Shown here: in pieces, positions 1 to 5,479 of the stretch
Layout: every line of letters starts with the position of its first letter
Numbering within the stretch: position 1 is the stretch's first letter
Source of the DNA: an uncultured cyanobacterium
Lineage (GTDB): Bacteria > Cyanobacteriota > Cyanobacteriia > Cyanobacteriales > Geitlerinemataceae
DNA length: 12,919 nucleotides
NCBI GenBank assembly: GCA_937121005.1
Contig: CAKZKB010000100.1
Span: forward strand, 1 to 12,919
Direction: 5' to 3'
Notes under the pieces: generated by a model
The model's database searches: none
What the model saw: only the letters and a program-made list of their open reading frames with translations
Told to the model about the DNA's origin: nothing
Program-made: the position numbers and the translations under genes

Positions 1-338
1 GTAGAGGTTCGAACTCAATTGAAGTGAGCCAGAACGATTTACATCAGGCTTGTCGTTTCCATCACTGGATTCACATCAGAATCAGTTGAGAAACGACCCG
101 TTCGTTGAACCGCCTTTACTCTAATCGAGAATGCGGAATTTGAGTCCACAGTATACATGAAATCTCTAAAACGATAGCGCTATTCATAATTAGTTAAAAA
201 GTTTAGGATCTGGGCTACAGGTGAATTTCGAGGTTCAGAGGGTCACGATCGCACGGGACCGATCAATTTTTTTCACTAGCTCAGCGATCGCCGATCGATC
301 CGGTTTGAATTCAGTCGGGAGGATGCGTACCATCATCC
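1..338. other. Left-edge region with no convincing gene
   Basis: No reading frame here looks like a conserved protein, and no tRNA or rRNA is recognisable. What can be seen is an imperfect hairpin at 52-97 (listed separately), a perfect 10-bp palindrome ATAGCGCTAT at 174-183, and a HIP1 octamer at 284-291. The stretch at about 230-385 lies directly downstream of the truncated RNase HII gene and may be the foreign DNA that replaced its 3' end. All three frames on that strand were read, and none contains the missing RNase HII C-terminus. Confidence 0.6.
52..97. repeat. Imperfect 16-bp hairpin
   Basis: GTCGTTTC (52-59) pairs with GAAACGAC (90-97). Inside it, ACTG (64-67) pairs with CAGT (83-86) and ATTC (69-72) with GAAT (79-82), around a six-base loop. 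Position 68 is a one-base bulge, and a 4/3 internal loop separates the two stems. Neither strand has a T-run after it, so it is not a standard intrinsic terminator. It may be a structured RNA end or a short repeat element. Confidence 0.5.
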
Positions 339-833
339 CTAAGCAGGGCGATCACCAAAGAGAGTTGTCCCCACTCGGATCATGGTTGAACCCGCCGCGA
401 TCGCGATCGAATGCCTGTCTCCACCGACGATCGTCTGTTGGGGAATATCGAGATCGCGCACCCGTTGGTTGCCATCGATGAGGCACAATTGTGGTGGTGG
501 ACTGAGTTGGACGATCGCGCGTTTCATGGCCAGCAAACTGGCTTGTAAGATATTAATCGTGTCAATTTCAGCTACAGAAGCTGTGCCAATTCGAGTATCG
601 ATGGCAATTTCTCGAATGCGATCGACCAGGGACGATCGCGCCTTTGCTGTCAGTTTCTTGCTATCGGTTACGCCTAGCGCCCGCAATTCCTCTGCTGCGT
701 CTGGAGACAGCAACACCGCCGCCGCCACCACCGGGCCGAACAAGGCCCCGCGGCCGACTTCATCGACTCCAGCAACGCGATCGGCTGTAGGTAGCTCGGG
801 AAATAAAGGCAGTTGCGTCGTCGAAACATTCAT
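339..833 (-). pseudogene. rnhB: Ribonuclease HII, C-terminally truncated
   Basis: RNase HII cleaves the RNA strand of RNA-DNA hybrids and starts ribonucleotide excision from DNA. The 164-residue product begins at the ATG at 833, just before the conserved core; a frame-open extension to 986 is not family-like. The four catalytic carboxylates are visible: D24 and E25 in DEVGRG, D120 in LIDGN and D139 in VGGDRHS. SKKLT (58-62) and NILQA (94-98) also match. The protein goes wrong after SIAIAA: the expected SxxAKVxRD helix, the KGYGT..H segment and the usual C-terminus (about 45-50 residues) are replaced by 17 unrelated residues and a stop. The missing part is not found in any frame immediately downstream. 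The gene is therefore probably broken, or its tail was replaced by recombination; some residual folding cannot be excluded. No good Shine-Dalgarno precedes the start. Family assignment is firm; the pseudogene call is inference. Confidence 0.75.
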
Positions 834-1148
834 TACGCAGGCTCGAGAAAAAAATAGATCCCAAAAGGACACCGATCGAAATTGAATACCACGAATGGAT
901 AGGGAAGCAGGCGATCGCCCTACCAATTGAAGCCACTTTGACCCGCACTGCCAGGGTGCGACTTGCTGGCGGGCACGATATCCCATCTAAGTAAATCTAG
1001 GGCAACTATAGCATACTGGCGAAATCGCTGTAAAGGCTTAAATCCGTTTGTTAATGACGCTATTCTCAAAAAGCTGTTGCGAATGAGAATTACTTCTATT
1101 TAGCGCCTTGTTTTGTCAAGATACGATGACGATCGACACCAGCGAGCC

Positions 1149-1176
1149 TTGCCCGCTCTTGTTTGTCTGGTACAAT
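1149..1176 (+). promoter_or_regulatory. Possible promoter antisense to ycf35
   Basis: TTGCCC (1149-1154), a 16-base spacer and TACAAT (1171-1176, preceded by TGG) resemble a sigma-70-type promoter. It points rightward into the 3' end of ycf35, so any transcript would be antisense. There is no supporting evidence beyond the sequence match. Confidence 0.2.
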
Positions 1177-1190
1177 TGGATACAGAAACC

Positions 1191-1223
1191 AAAAAAGAGG
1201 GGTTAACCCCGAAAGGTTAACCC
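1191..1223 (-). terminator. Intrinsic terminator of ycf35
   Basis: Read on the minus strand, GGGTTAACC and GGTTAACCC form a perfect 9-bp stem (1215-1223 with 1200-1208) around a six-base loop, followed closely by a T-run (complement of 1191-1196). It starts about 27 bases after the ycf35 stop codon and should end the minus-strand ycf46/ycf35 transcript before rnhB. Confidence 0.85.
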
Positions 1224-1250
1224 GCGCAAATCCTGGGAACGCTGTCTTGA

Positions 1251-1601
1251 TTACTGCACCACCAACTTCACGTTGGCATTTTGCAGTCCGGGACGGCGAA
1301 CTTCAGACAAGGTTTTGTTAACGGCGTACTTTTGGTTGATGGAGTTGATCAGTTCGGTTTGATTGTGCTTTTTGGCAACACCCCAAAGATCGGCAATCAA
1401 ATCGAAGGAACCATCGCTATTGCGAGACCAGCCGAGATCGTAGTCGCCTTCGAGAACGGCAACGATGTCGGAGCGAACGCGCTGGCCGTTGTAGCCGCGA
1501 ACTTCCGCTTCGGTGTTCACATTGATGCCCAGATCGCGCAAGGAAGACTTGAGGATTTCGGCATCGGTGATTTTGGTACGCAGGGTGCTAAAGTGAGACA
1601 T
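1251..1601 (-). CDS. ycf35: Ycf35 family protein (DUF1257)
   Basis: A 116-residue protein starting MSHFSTLRTK, recognised as Ycf35 (DUF1257), which is conserved in cyanobacteria and red-algal plastids and whose biochemical role is unknown. The diagnostic middle includes VRGYNGQ, GDYDLGWSRNSDGSFDL and WGVAKKHNQ. The start at 1601 is preferred because a strong AGGAGG lies about 8 bases upstream (1611-1617 on the complement) and because family members begin MSHF; the frame stays open to 1661 but that extension is not family-like. There is no signal peptide or membrane segment, so it is soluble. It lies 143 bases downstream of ycf46 on the same strand and is followed by an intrinsic terminator, so the two are probably partly co-transcribed and may act in the same process. 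The gene looks intact. Confidence 0.93.
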   Translation of the reverse strand: MSHFSTLRTKITDAEILKSSLRDLGINVNTEAEVRGYNGQRVRSDIVAVLEGDYDLGWSRNSDGSFDLIADLWGVAKKHNQTELINSINQKYAVNKTLSEVRRPGLQNANVKLVVQ

Positions 1602-1657
1602 TTTGGGATTTCCTCCTAGATAGGAACGCAAAAACAACAACGTTTGGGTTGGAAGGT

Positions 1658-1711
1658 ACACCGCGTGCGGTGTGGGTTGAAACTGCTAGCATTTCGTGTC
1701 GTTATGCTAGC
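1658..1711. repeat. Two inverted repeats between ycf46 and ycf35
   Basis: ACACCGCGTGCGGTGT (1658-1673) is a perfect 16-base palindrome. GCTAGCAT (1685-1692) and ATGCTAGC (1704-1711) form a perfect 8-bp inverted repeat with an 11-base loop. Both lie in the leader upstream of ycf35. Neither has a T-run on the minus strand, so they may be mRNA-processing or regulatory hairpins, or operator sites, rather than terminators. Confidence 0.55.
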
Positions 1712-1744
1712 CTTTACTCCCGTTGGGGTACGAGAGAAAGCCTG

Positions 1745-3262
1745 TTAAAACTCCAGTCGCTGGTAGTCAGCTACCGAAGATGCCGCCGGACGGGCTCGCT
1801 GCCGCGCCCAGTCGCGCAATGCGCTCACCTGCTCGGTCATCGTCCGCGATAGCGGTAGCGTGGATTTGATCGCGGCGATGATGTCGAGTTGGGTAAATTC
1901 TCGCTCTTGAGCGAAGGCTTCGTACATAGCAGCGATGACGGCTTGTTCGATTTCCGCACCGCTAAAGCCTTCGGACACTTTCGACAGTTGTTGCAAGTCG
2001 AAGCGCGAGATATCCCGACGGCGTTTGCAAAGGTGAATCTTGAAAATTTCTTCCCGTTCTTCGGGGTTGGGCAAGTCTACGAAAAAGATTTCATCGAAGC
2101 GACCTTTTCGTAGGAACTCTCCGGGCAAGCGTTCGACGCGGTTGGCCGTCGCCATCACGAATACGGGGGAGTTTTTCTCTTGCATCCAGGTGAGGAACGA
2201 CCCGAAAATCCGGCTGGAAGTCCCGCCATCGGAGTCGGCCGATCCGGCCCCGCCTGCAAAGGATTTGTCCAGTTCGTCGATAAACAGAATCGCAGGAGAA
2301 ATGGACTCGGCGGTTTTCAGGGCGTTGCGGAGGTTGGCTTCGGACAGTCCGACTCGAGAGCCATCGTACACGCGACCCATATCCAAACGCAGCAGGGGCA
2401 AACCCCAGAGGCGAGAGGTGGTTTTGGCGATCGCGGATTTTCCGCATCCGGGTACGCCTAAAATTAACATCCCTTTCGGTTGGGGCAAGCCGTACTCGCG
2501 GGCCTTTTCGCTGAAGGCATCCGATCGCTGGCGCAACCACCGCTTCAATTCGTCGAGACCGCCAATAGAATCGAGGGTTTCATCCTCGTCGAGATATTCT
2601 AAAATCCCGTTGCGGCGAATCAGTTGTTTTTTCTCCGAGAGGACGATTTCTACTTCCTCTTCGGTGAGTTTGTTGGCCGTAACTTGAGCTTTGCGATAAA
2701 CTTTTTCGGCTTCGTCGCGAGTCAAGCCCAAAGCGGCTTTCAGCAACTTCTCGCGCACTTCCGTCGAGATGCGCTTGTTGCGCCCTTCTTGGAGTTGGTG
2801 CGATAGGACTCGGTTGAGCTCGCCCATACTGGGGTAAGGAAAGTCGAGAACGACCACTTCCTTTTCGAGTTCCACCGGAACGTTTTGCACCGGAGACATT
2901 AAAACGATCGCTTTATGGGAATTTTTAAAGCTGGCCACGGCATCTCGCAAACAGCGCGTGACGTTAGGGCTATCCATAAATGGATGCAGATCCTTAAGTA
3001 TATAAATGCCCGGTTCCTTCTGCCGCACGATCCATTCGATGGCCGCTTCGGGGGAGAGGGTATTGTGTTGGGGCGTTTGAGAGGTTCGAGGTTGACCGTA
3101 TTCGACGATGCCTTGAGTCACCGTCCAGGTGAAAATCCGGCGTTGCGGCTTCAGCTTCTCCACCGTGGCCGCGATCGCTTGCTCCGATCGCTCTTCCTCG
3201 AAGGTCAGCAGGTAGATGAGGGGATATTGAGCTTGGATGAGAATGTTGAGCTCTTCTTTCAT
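1745..3262 (-). CDS. ycf46: AAA+ ATPase, Ycf46 family
   Basis: A 505-residue cytosolic AAA+ ATPase of the Ycf46 type, near the usual family length. Residues 1-220 form the Ycf46-specific N-terminal region, beginning MKEELNILIQAQYPLIYL. The AAA module follows, with Walker A GVPGCGKS at 269-276, Walker B ILFIDE at 325-330, a sensor-1 asparagine at N374, candidate arginine fingers R385 and R388 in FLRKGRFD, and sensor-2 GFSGAEIE at 432-439. All catalytic elements are intact, so it should hydrolyse ATP and remodel protein partners. Ycf46 occurs in cyanobacteria and some algal plastids; a Synechocystis homologue has been linked to CO2 utilisation, but its substrate is not established. The start at 3262 gives the family N-terminus although no clear Shine-Dalgarno is visible. 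It lies between the RHH regulator gene upstream and ycf35 downstream, all on the minus strand. Confidence 0.93.
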   Translation of the reverse strand: MKEELNILIQAQYPLIYLLTFEEERSEQAIAATVEKLKPQRRIFTWTVTQGIVEYGQPRTSQTPQHNTLSPEAAIEWIVRQKEPGIYILKDLHPFMDSPNVTRCLRDAVASFKNSHKAIVLMSPVQNVPVELEKEVVVLDFPYPSMGELNRVLSHQLQEGRNKRISTEVREKLLKAALGLTRDEAEKVYRKAQVTANKLTEEEVEIVLSEKKQLIRRNGILEYLDEDETLDSIGGLDELKRWLRQRSDAFSEKAREYGLPQPKGMLILGVPGCGKSAIAKTTSRLWGLPLLRLDMGRVYDGSRVGLSEANLRNALKTAESISPAILFIDELDKSFAGGAGSADSDGGTSSRIFGSFLTWMQEKNSPVFVMATANRVERLPGEFLRKGRFDEIFFVDLPNPEEREEIFKIHLCKRRRDISRFDLQQLSKVSEGFSGAEIEQAVIAAMYEAFAQEREFTQLDIIAAIKSTLPLSRTMTEQVSALRDWARQRARPAASSVADYQRLEF

Positions 3263-3287
3263 GACCGTCGATAGATAGGGGGTGAGT

Positions 3288-3358
3288 CGCTATGCGCTAC
3301 GCGCAGGCTACGCCAACGCTCCAATTCAAAATTCAGAATTCAAAATTCAAAATTTCAG
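3288..3358. repeat. Short tandem-type repeats upstream of ycf46
   Basis: A GC-rich segment built from variants of GCTACGC/GCGCTACGCGC (about 3288-3320) abuts an AT-rich array of AATTCAAA-type units (about 3322-3358). Both resemble short tandemly repeated sequences dispersed in cyanobacterial genomes. They fill most of the gap between the RHH gene stop and the ycf46 start, and may displace or modify the ycf46 promoter. Confidence 0.65.
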
Positions 3359-3432
3359 ACCTCGGAATCAAGCCAGAGGTTTGGAGTATCGAATCCGGAG
3401 TCTTCCCGATCGAGGTTGGAAGAAGCACCGCC

Positions 3433-3780
3433 TTACGGGGCGAGTACCAACTCTTCGCCGGGTCGATCGCTCTGGGAACTGACCGAACCGATGGCTTCGA
3501 CGGGTAGATCCTCTTCGAGAACGCCCGGTCGATCGCCGAGGGCAGCCATTTCTCCCTGTTCGAGTACCATCGCCGTCTCGCAGGCAGGGCAGTGATACAC
3601 CTGATGCGTCCGACCGTGACTGGCTTCGACTTCTTCGACAACATCAGCGTGTTCGAGGTAGAAGACGATCGCTTTTTGGGCGATAGCAGACATGGGTTCG
3701 GCATTGACGGCTGCGCCGATCTTCAGTTGTCGGTGCAGTTCTGGTGGTAAGTACAGCGTGACTTTTTGTTTGGTTTGCAT
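3433..3780 (-). CDS. Ribbon-helix-helix (CopG-like) regulator
   Basis: A 115-residue protein. The N-terminal 45 residues look like a ribbon-helix-helix DNA-binding domain: a short beta strand KQKVTLYLP, then helix ELHRQLKIGAAVNA and helix SAIAQKAIVFYLEHADV. A single HCPAC motif follows (H63, C64, C67), which could hold half a metal site completed in a dimer; residues 70-115 are acidic and low in predicted structure. The start at 3780 is chosen because the promoter and palindromes lie directly upstream; a longer frame to 3951 would run through them. The gene is divergent from the lipoprotein and upstream of ycf46. RHH proteins are usually dimeric repressors, often autoregulatory, and the palindrome at 3799-3808 and inverted repeat at 3812-3840 are candidate operators. 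No toxin gene lies next to it, so a toxin-antitoxin role is not supported. Targets are unknown. Confidence 0.75.
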   Translation of the reverse strand: MQTKQKVTLYLPPELHRQLKIGAAVNAEPMSAIAQKAIVFYLEHADVVEEVEASHGRTHQVYHCPACETAMVLEQGEMAALGDRPGVLEEDLPVEAIGSVSSQSDRPGEELVLAP

Positions 3781-3798
3781 TGGATGTGAAAGTGTTTT

Positions 3799-3845
3799 TA
3801 CCCGGGTATGTATCTCAAGGTAATGGCTTTTTTTTGAGATGTCAA
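3799..3845 (-). promoter_or_regulatory. Promoter and candidate operators of the RHH gene
   Basis: On the minus strand, a consensus TTGACA (complement of 3840-3845) is followed after 17 bases by TACCTT (complement of 3817-3822), a plausible though weak -10. The inverted repeat ATCTCAA (3812-3818) / TTGAGAT (3834-3840) brackets the space between the two boxes, and a perfect palindrome TACCCGGGTA (3799-3808) lies in the leader. This layout fits autorepression by the encoded RHH protein. Binding is inferred. Confidence 0.5.
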
Positions 3846-3871
3846 GACAGTAAGCCAGTATGACGGCAATT

Positions 3872-3890
3872 TTGTAATGTTTCTTTACAA
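3872..3890. repeat. Inverted repeat TTGTAA-N7-TTACAA
   Basis: A 6-bp inverted repeat (3872-3877 and 3885-3890) lies in the divergent intergenic space between the RHH gene and the lipoprotein gene. Its size and symmetry fit a transcription-factor site, but no particular regulator can be named from the sequence. Confidence 0.35.
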
Positions 3891-3954
3891 TTGTTACCCG
3901 TTTGCTGGGGGCGAACCGCCGAAAGGATAAGGGGAAACAGAGGAATCGCAAAGC

Positions 3955-4422
3955 ATGAACGGACGGATGGGCCGGGGTTTGAGTGCCATCGCCCTCGTCA
4001 TCACTCTCACCGGGTGTACGGCGGGTTGGGTGCGTAGCGATGCCACCTGGGAAACGTATAATAACGATCGCTTCGGGTTTGCCTTCCTCTATCCGAGCGA
4101 CTGGATTGCTGCGCCGCCCCCCACCAACCTAGACGGGCAGGCCTTCGTGCATCCTCAGTCCTCCGATATTCAAATGCGTGGCTGGGCCGGGTATCGAGTC
4201 CGAGAAGAGGACACCTTGCCCGATACTAACTTTACAACCCAGCAGGGCCTCGAGGGGATGCTGACAGTGGCGATCGGCGATCGCGTCAGTACCATGACCC
4301 TGGAACTCGTCCGCGACGACATTATCTATACGTGGCAAGCCCAGGCCCCCACCGCCGAATTTTCCGACTACTATCGCTTGTTCGACTACATCGCTCGCCA
4401 GTATCGAGTTGTCCAACAATAG
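3955..4422 (+). CDS. Small cyanobacterial lipoprotein, PsbP-like appearance
   Basis: A 155-residue protein with a classical lipoprotein signal: a short basic start (MNGRMGRGL), a hydrophobic stretch (SAIALVITL), then lipobox LTGC at 18-21 with C21 as the lipidated residue. The mature part starts with a segment YNNDRFGFAFLYPSDW (36-51), a pattern seen in PsbP-like and related cyanobacterial proteins, followed by mixed alpha/beta sequence ending REQ-free in DYIARQYRVVQQ. It probably sits on the thylakoid or plasma membrane facing the lumen or periplasm. The start at 3955 has a purine-rich AGAGGA upstream (about 3939-3943); a second ATG at 3967 would also leave a usable signal. It lies 38 bases upstream of the HdrB-like gene on the same strand, suggesting an operon. 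The PsbP relation is tentative; it is clearly not the standard CyanoP. Confidence 0.7.
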   Translation: MNGRMGRGLSAIALVITLTGCTAGWVRSDATWETYNNDRFGFAFLYPSDWIAAPPPTNLDGQAFVHPQSSDIQMRGWAGYRVREEDTLPDTNFTTQQGLEGMLTVAIGDRVSTMTLELVRDDIIYTWQAQAPTAEFSDYYRLFDYIARQYRVVQQ

Positions 4423-4460
4423 GGTACAGTAGGACTGGTATCGAGTCGATCGCGAACAAT

Positions 4461-5354
4461 ATGCTCAAATACGCCTACTTCCCCGGTTGCGTCGCCCAAG
4501 GGGCCTGTCGGGAATTGTATCAGTCCACCGCCGCCCTAGCGCGATCGCTCGACATCGAACTGCTCGAACTCAAACAAGCCGCCTGCTGCGGTGCGGGCAC
4601 GTTTAAAGAAGACTCCCAACTCCTCGAAGATACGGTCAACGCTCGCAACATCGCCCTGGCCGAGTCGCTCAATTTGCCTTTGCTCACCCATTGTAGTACC
4701 TGCCAAGGGGTCATCGGCCATGTAGACGAACGCCTAAAAGCTGCAAAAACAGACGATCCGGCTTACCTCGATCGCGTCAATGAGGTACTGAGTTCCCAAC
4801 ATTGTACCCCCTATCGCGGCAACGGAGAAGTCAAGCACTTGCTTTGGGCCTTAGTCGGCGATTACGGTTTAGATGAGATTCAAAAGCGCGTGAAGCGGAA
4901 ACTTTCGGGACTCAAATGTGCCGCATTTTATGGCTGCTACCTGCTGCGAGCTCAAACGCACTTACCCTTCGACGATCGCTTCAATCCCACCTCCATGGAA
5001 CGCCTGTTCGAGACAGTGGGAGCCGAACCTATTTTATATCGCGGACGAACCCAGTGCTGCGGCTGGCCAATTTCTAGTTACACCCCCGAAGAATCCTTTC
5101 GCATGGCTGGAAACCATATTGCCGAAGCCCTTGACAAAGGGGCAGACTGTATGGTGACACCTTGTCCTTTGTGTCATTTAAATTTGGATTCTCGCCAGCC
5201 AGAAGTCGCCAAAGTGGCCGGACGATCGCTCGGTTTGCCCGTGATCCACTTATCGCAGTTAGTCGCCCTCGCATTGGGAGTGGATCCAGAAGAACTCGGA
5301 CTCGATCGCCATGTGGTTTCTACGCGATCGATCTTAGAAAAATTAGGGGTATGA
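4461..5354 (+). CDS. HdrB-like iron-sulfur protein (two CCG domains)
   Basis: A 297-residue protein of the heterodisulfide reductase subunit B family (IPR004017-type cysteine-rich CCG domains). The start MLKYAYFPGC at 4461 is chosen because this N-terminus is family-typical; an upstream extension to 4332 overlaps the lipoprotein. The first CCG domain has C10, C42-C43, C78 and C81. The second has C153 and C159, C199-C200, C235 and C238. Both CX(n)CCX(n)CXXC motifs look complete, so it could bind two clusters of the noncubane type described for methanogen HdrB. Cyanobacteria lack methanogenesis, and the substrate here is unknown; a soluble thiol/disulfide or quinone-linked electron-transfer role is plausible. 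No HdrA or HdrC gene is nearby. No membrane segment or signal peptide is visible. It probably shares a transcript with the upstream lipoprotein gene (38-base gap); no own promoter or clear Shine-Dalgarno was seen. Confidence 0.85.
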   Translation: MLKYAYFPGCVAQGACRELYQSTAALARSLDIELLELKQAACCGAGTFKEDSQLLEDTVNARNIALAESLNLPLLTHCSTCQGVIGHVDERLKAAKTDDPAYLDRVNEVLSSQHCTPYRGNGEVKHLLWALVGDYGLDEIQKRVKRKLSGLKCAAFYGCYLLRAQTHLPFDDRFNPTSMERLFETVGAEPILYRGRTQCCGWPISSYTPEESFRMAGNHIAEALDKGADCMVTPCPLCHLNLDSRQPEVAKVAGRSLGLPVIHLSQLVALALGVDPEELGLDRHVVSTRSILEKLGV

Positions 5355-5365
5355 CCCACGAATTC

Positions 5366-5391
5366 AACATTTACTTATCTTGATGAATGTT
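5366..5391. repeat. Weak inverted repeat after the HdrB-like gene
   Basis: AACATT (5366-5371) and AATGTT (5386-5391) form a 6-bp inverted repeat with a 14-base loop, 12 bases after the stop codon. The downstream sequence is AT-rich without a clear T-run, so terminator function is uncertain. Confidence 0.2.
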
Positions 5392-5415
5392 CAATTTAAT
5401 TTACAAAAAATCCTC

Positions 5416-5445
5416 TTGACAGCGCGATCGTCAGGCTTATACGAT
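5416..5445 (+). promoter_or_regulatory. Promoter of the copper-radical oxidase gene
   Basis: A consensus -35 TTGACA (5416-5421) is followed by two overlapping -10 candidates: TATACG at 5438-5443 (16-base spacer) or TACGAT at 5440-5445 (18-base spacer). Transcription would start around 5450, leaving a leader of about 30 bases before the ATG at 5480. Confidence 0.55.
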
Positions 5446-5479
5446 TGGTTGCGTTGGCTACCGCACACACACCACTCTG

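Larger units (their letters stand above)
834..1250. other. Intergenic region between rnhB and ycf35
   Basis: About 417 bases without a credible gene. Short frames here (for example 760-948 minus) have no family-like content. The region holds the ycf35 terminator at 1191-1223, a possible plus-strand promoter at 1149-1176 and a HIP1 site at 911-918. An AT-rich stretch at about 1070-1100 weakly resembles a Fur box but was not accepted. Confidence 0.6.

Noticed and set aside
7..14. GTTCGAAC, resembling a tRNA T-loop
   Set aside because: The flanking bases do not form a T-stem, and no acceptor or anticodon arm is present; it is only an 8-base palindrome.
1..27. Eight codons ending in TGA that could be the tail of a gene entering from the left
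   Set aside because: Too short to tell from chance; nothing recognisable.
382..885. Open frame of 167 codons on the plus strand
   Set aside because: It is antisense to the RNase HII gene, which has clear catalytic motifs. The plus frame has low-complexity Ala/Ser/Arg composition.
1076..1098. AT-rich sequence resembling a Fur box
   Set aside because: It matches the 19-base consensus at only about 11 positions, and there is no promoter of a flanking gene at this place.
2040..2687. Open frame of 215 codons on the plus strand
   Set aside because: It is antisense to ycf46. Serine/arginine-rich composition typical of shadow frames.
3884..3900. Possible HLR1-type (RpaB) direct repeat
   Set aside because: The second half-site is imperfect and the spacing is one base short of the consensus.
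3433..3951. Longer 172-codon version of the RHH protein
   Set aside because: The extension would span the TTGACA promoter and palindromes and lacks protein-like features; the ATG at 3780 starts right at the RHH strand.
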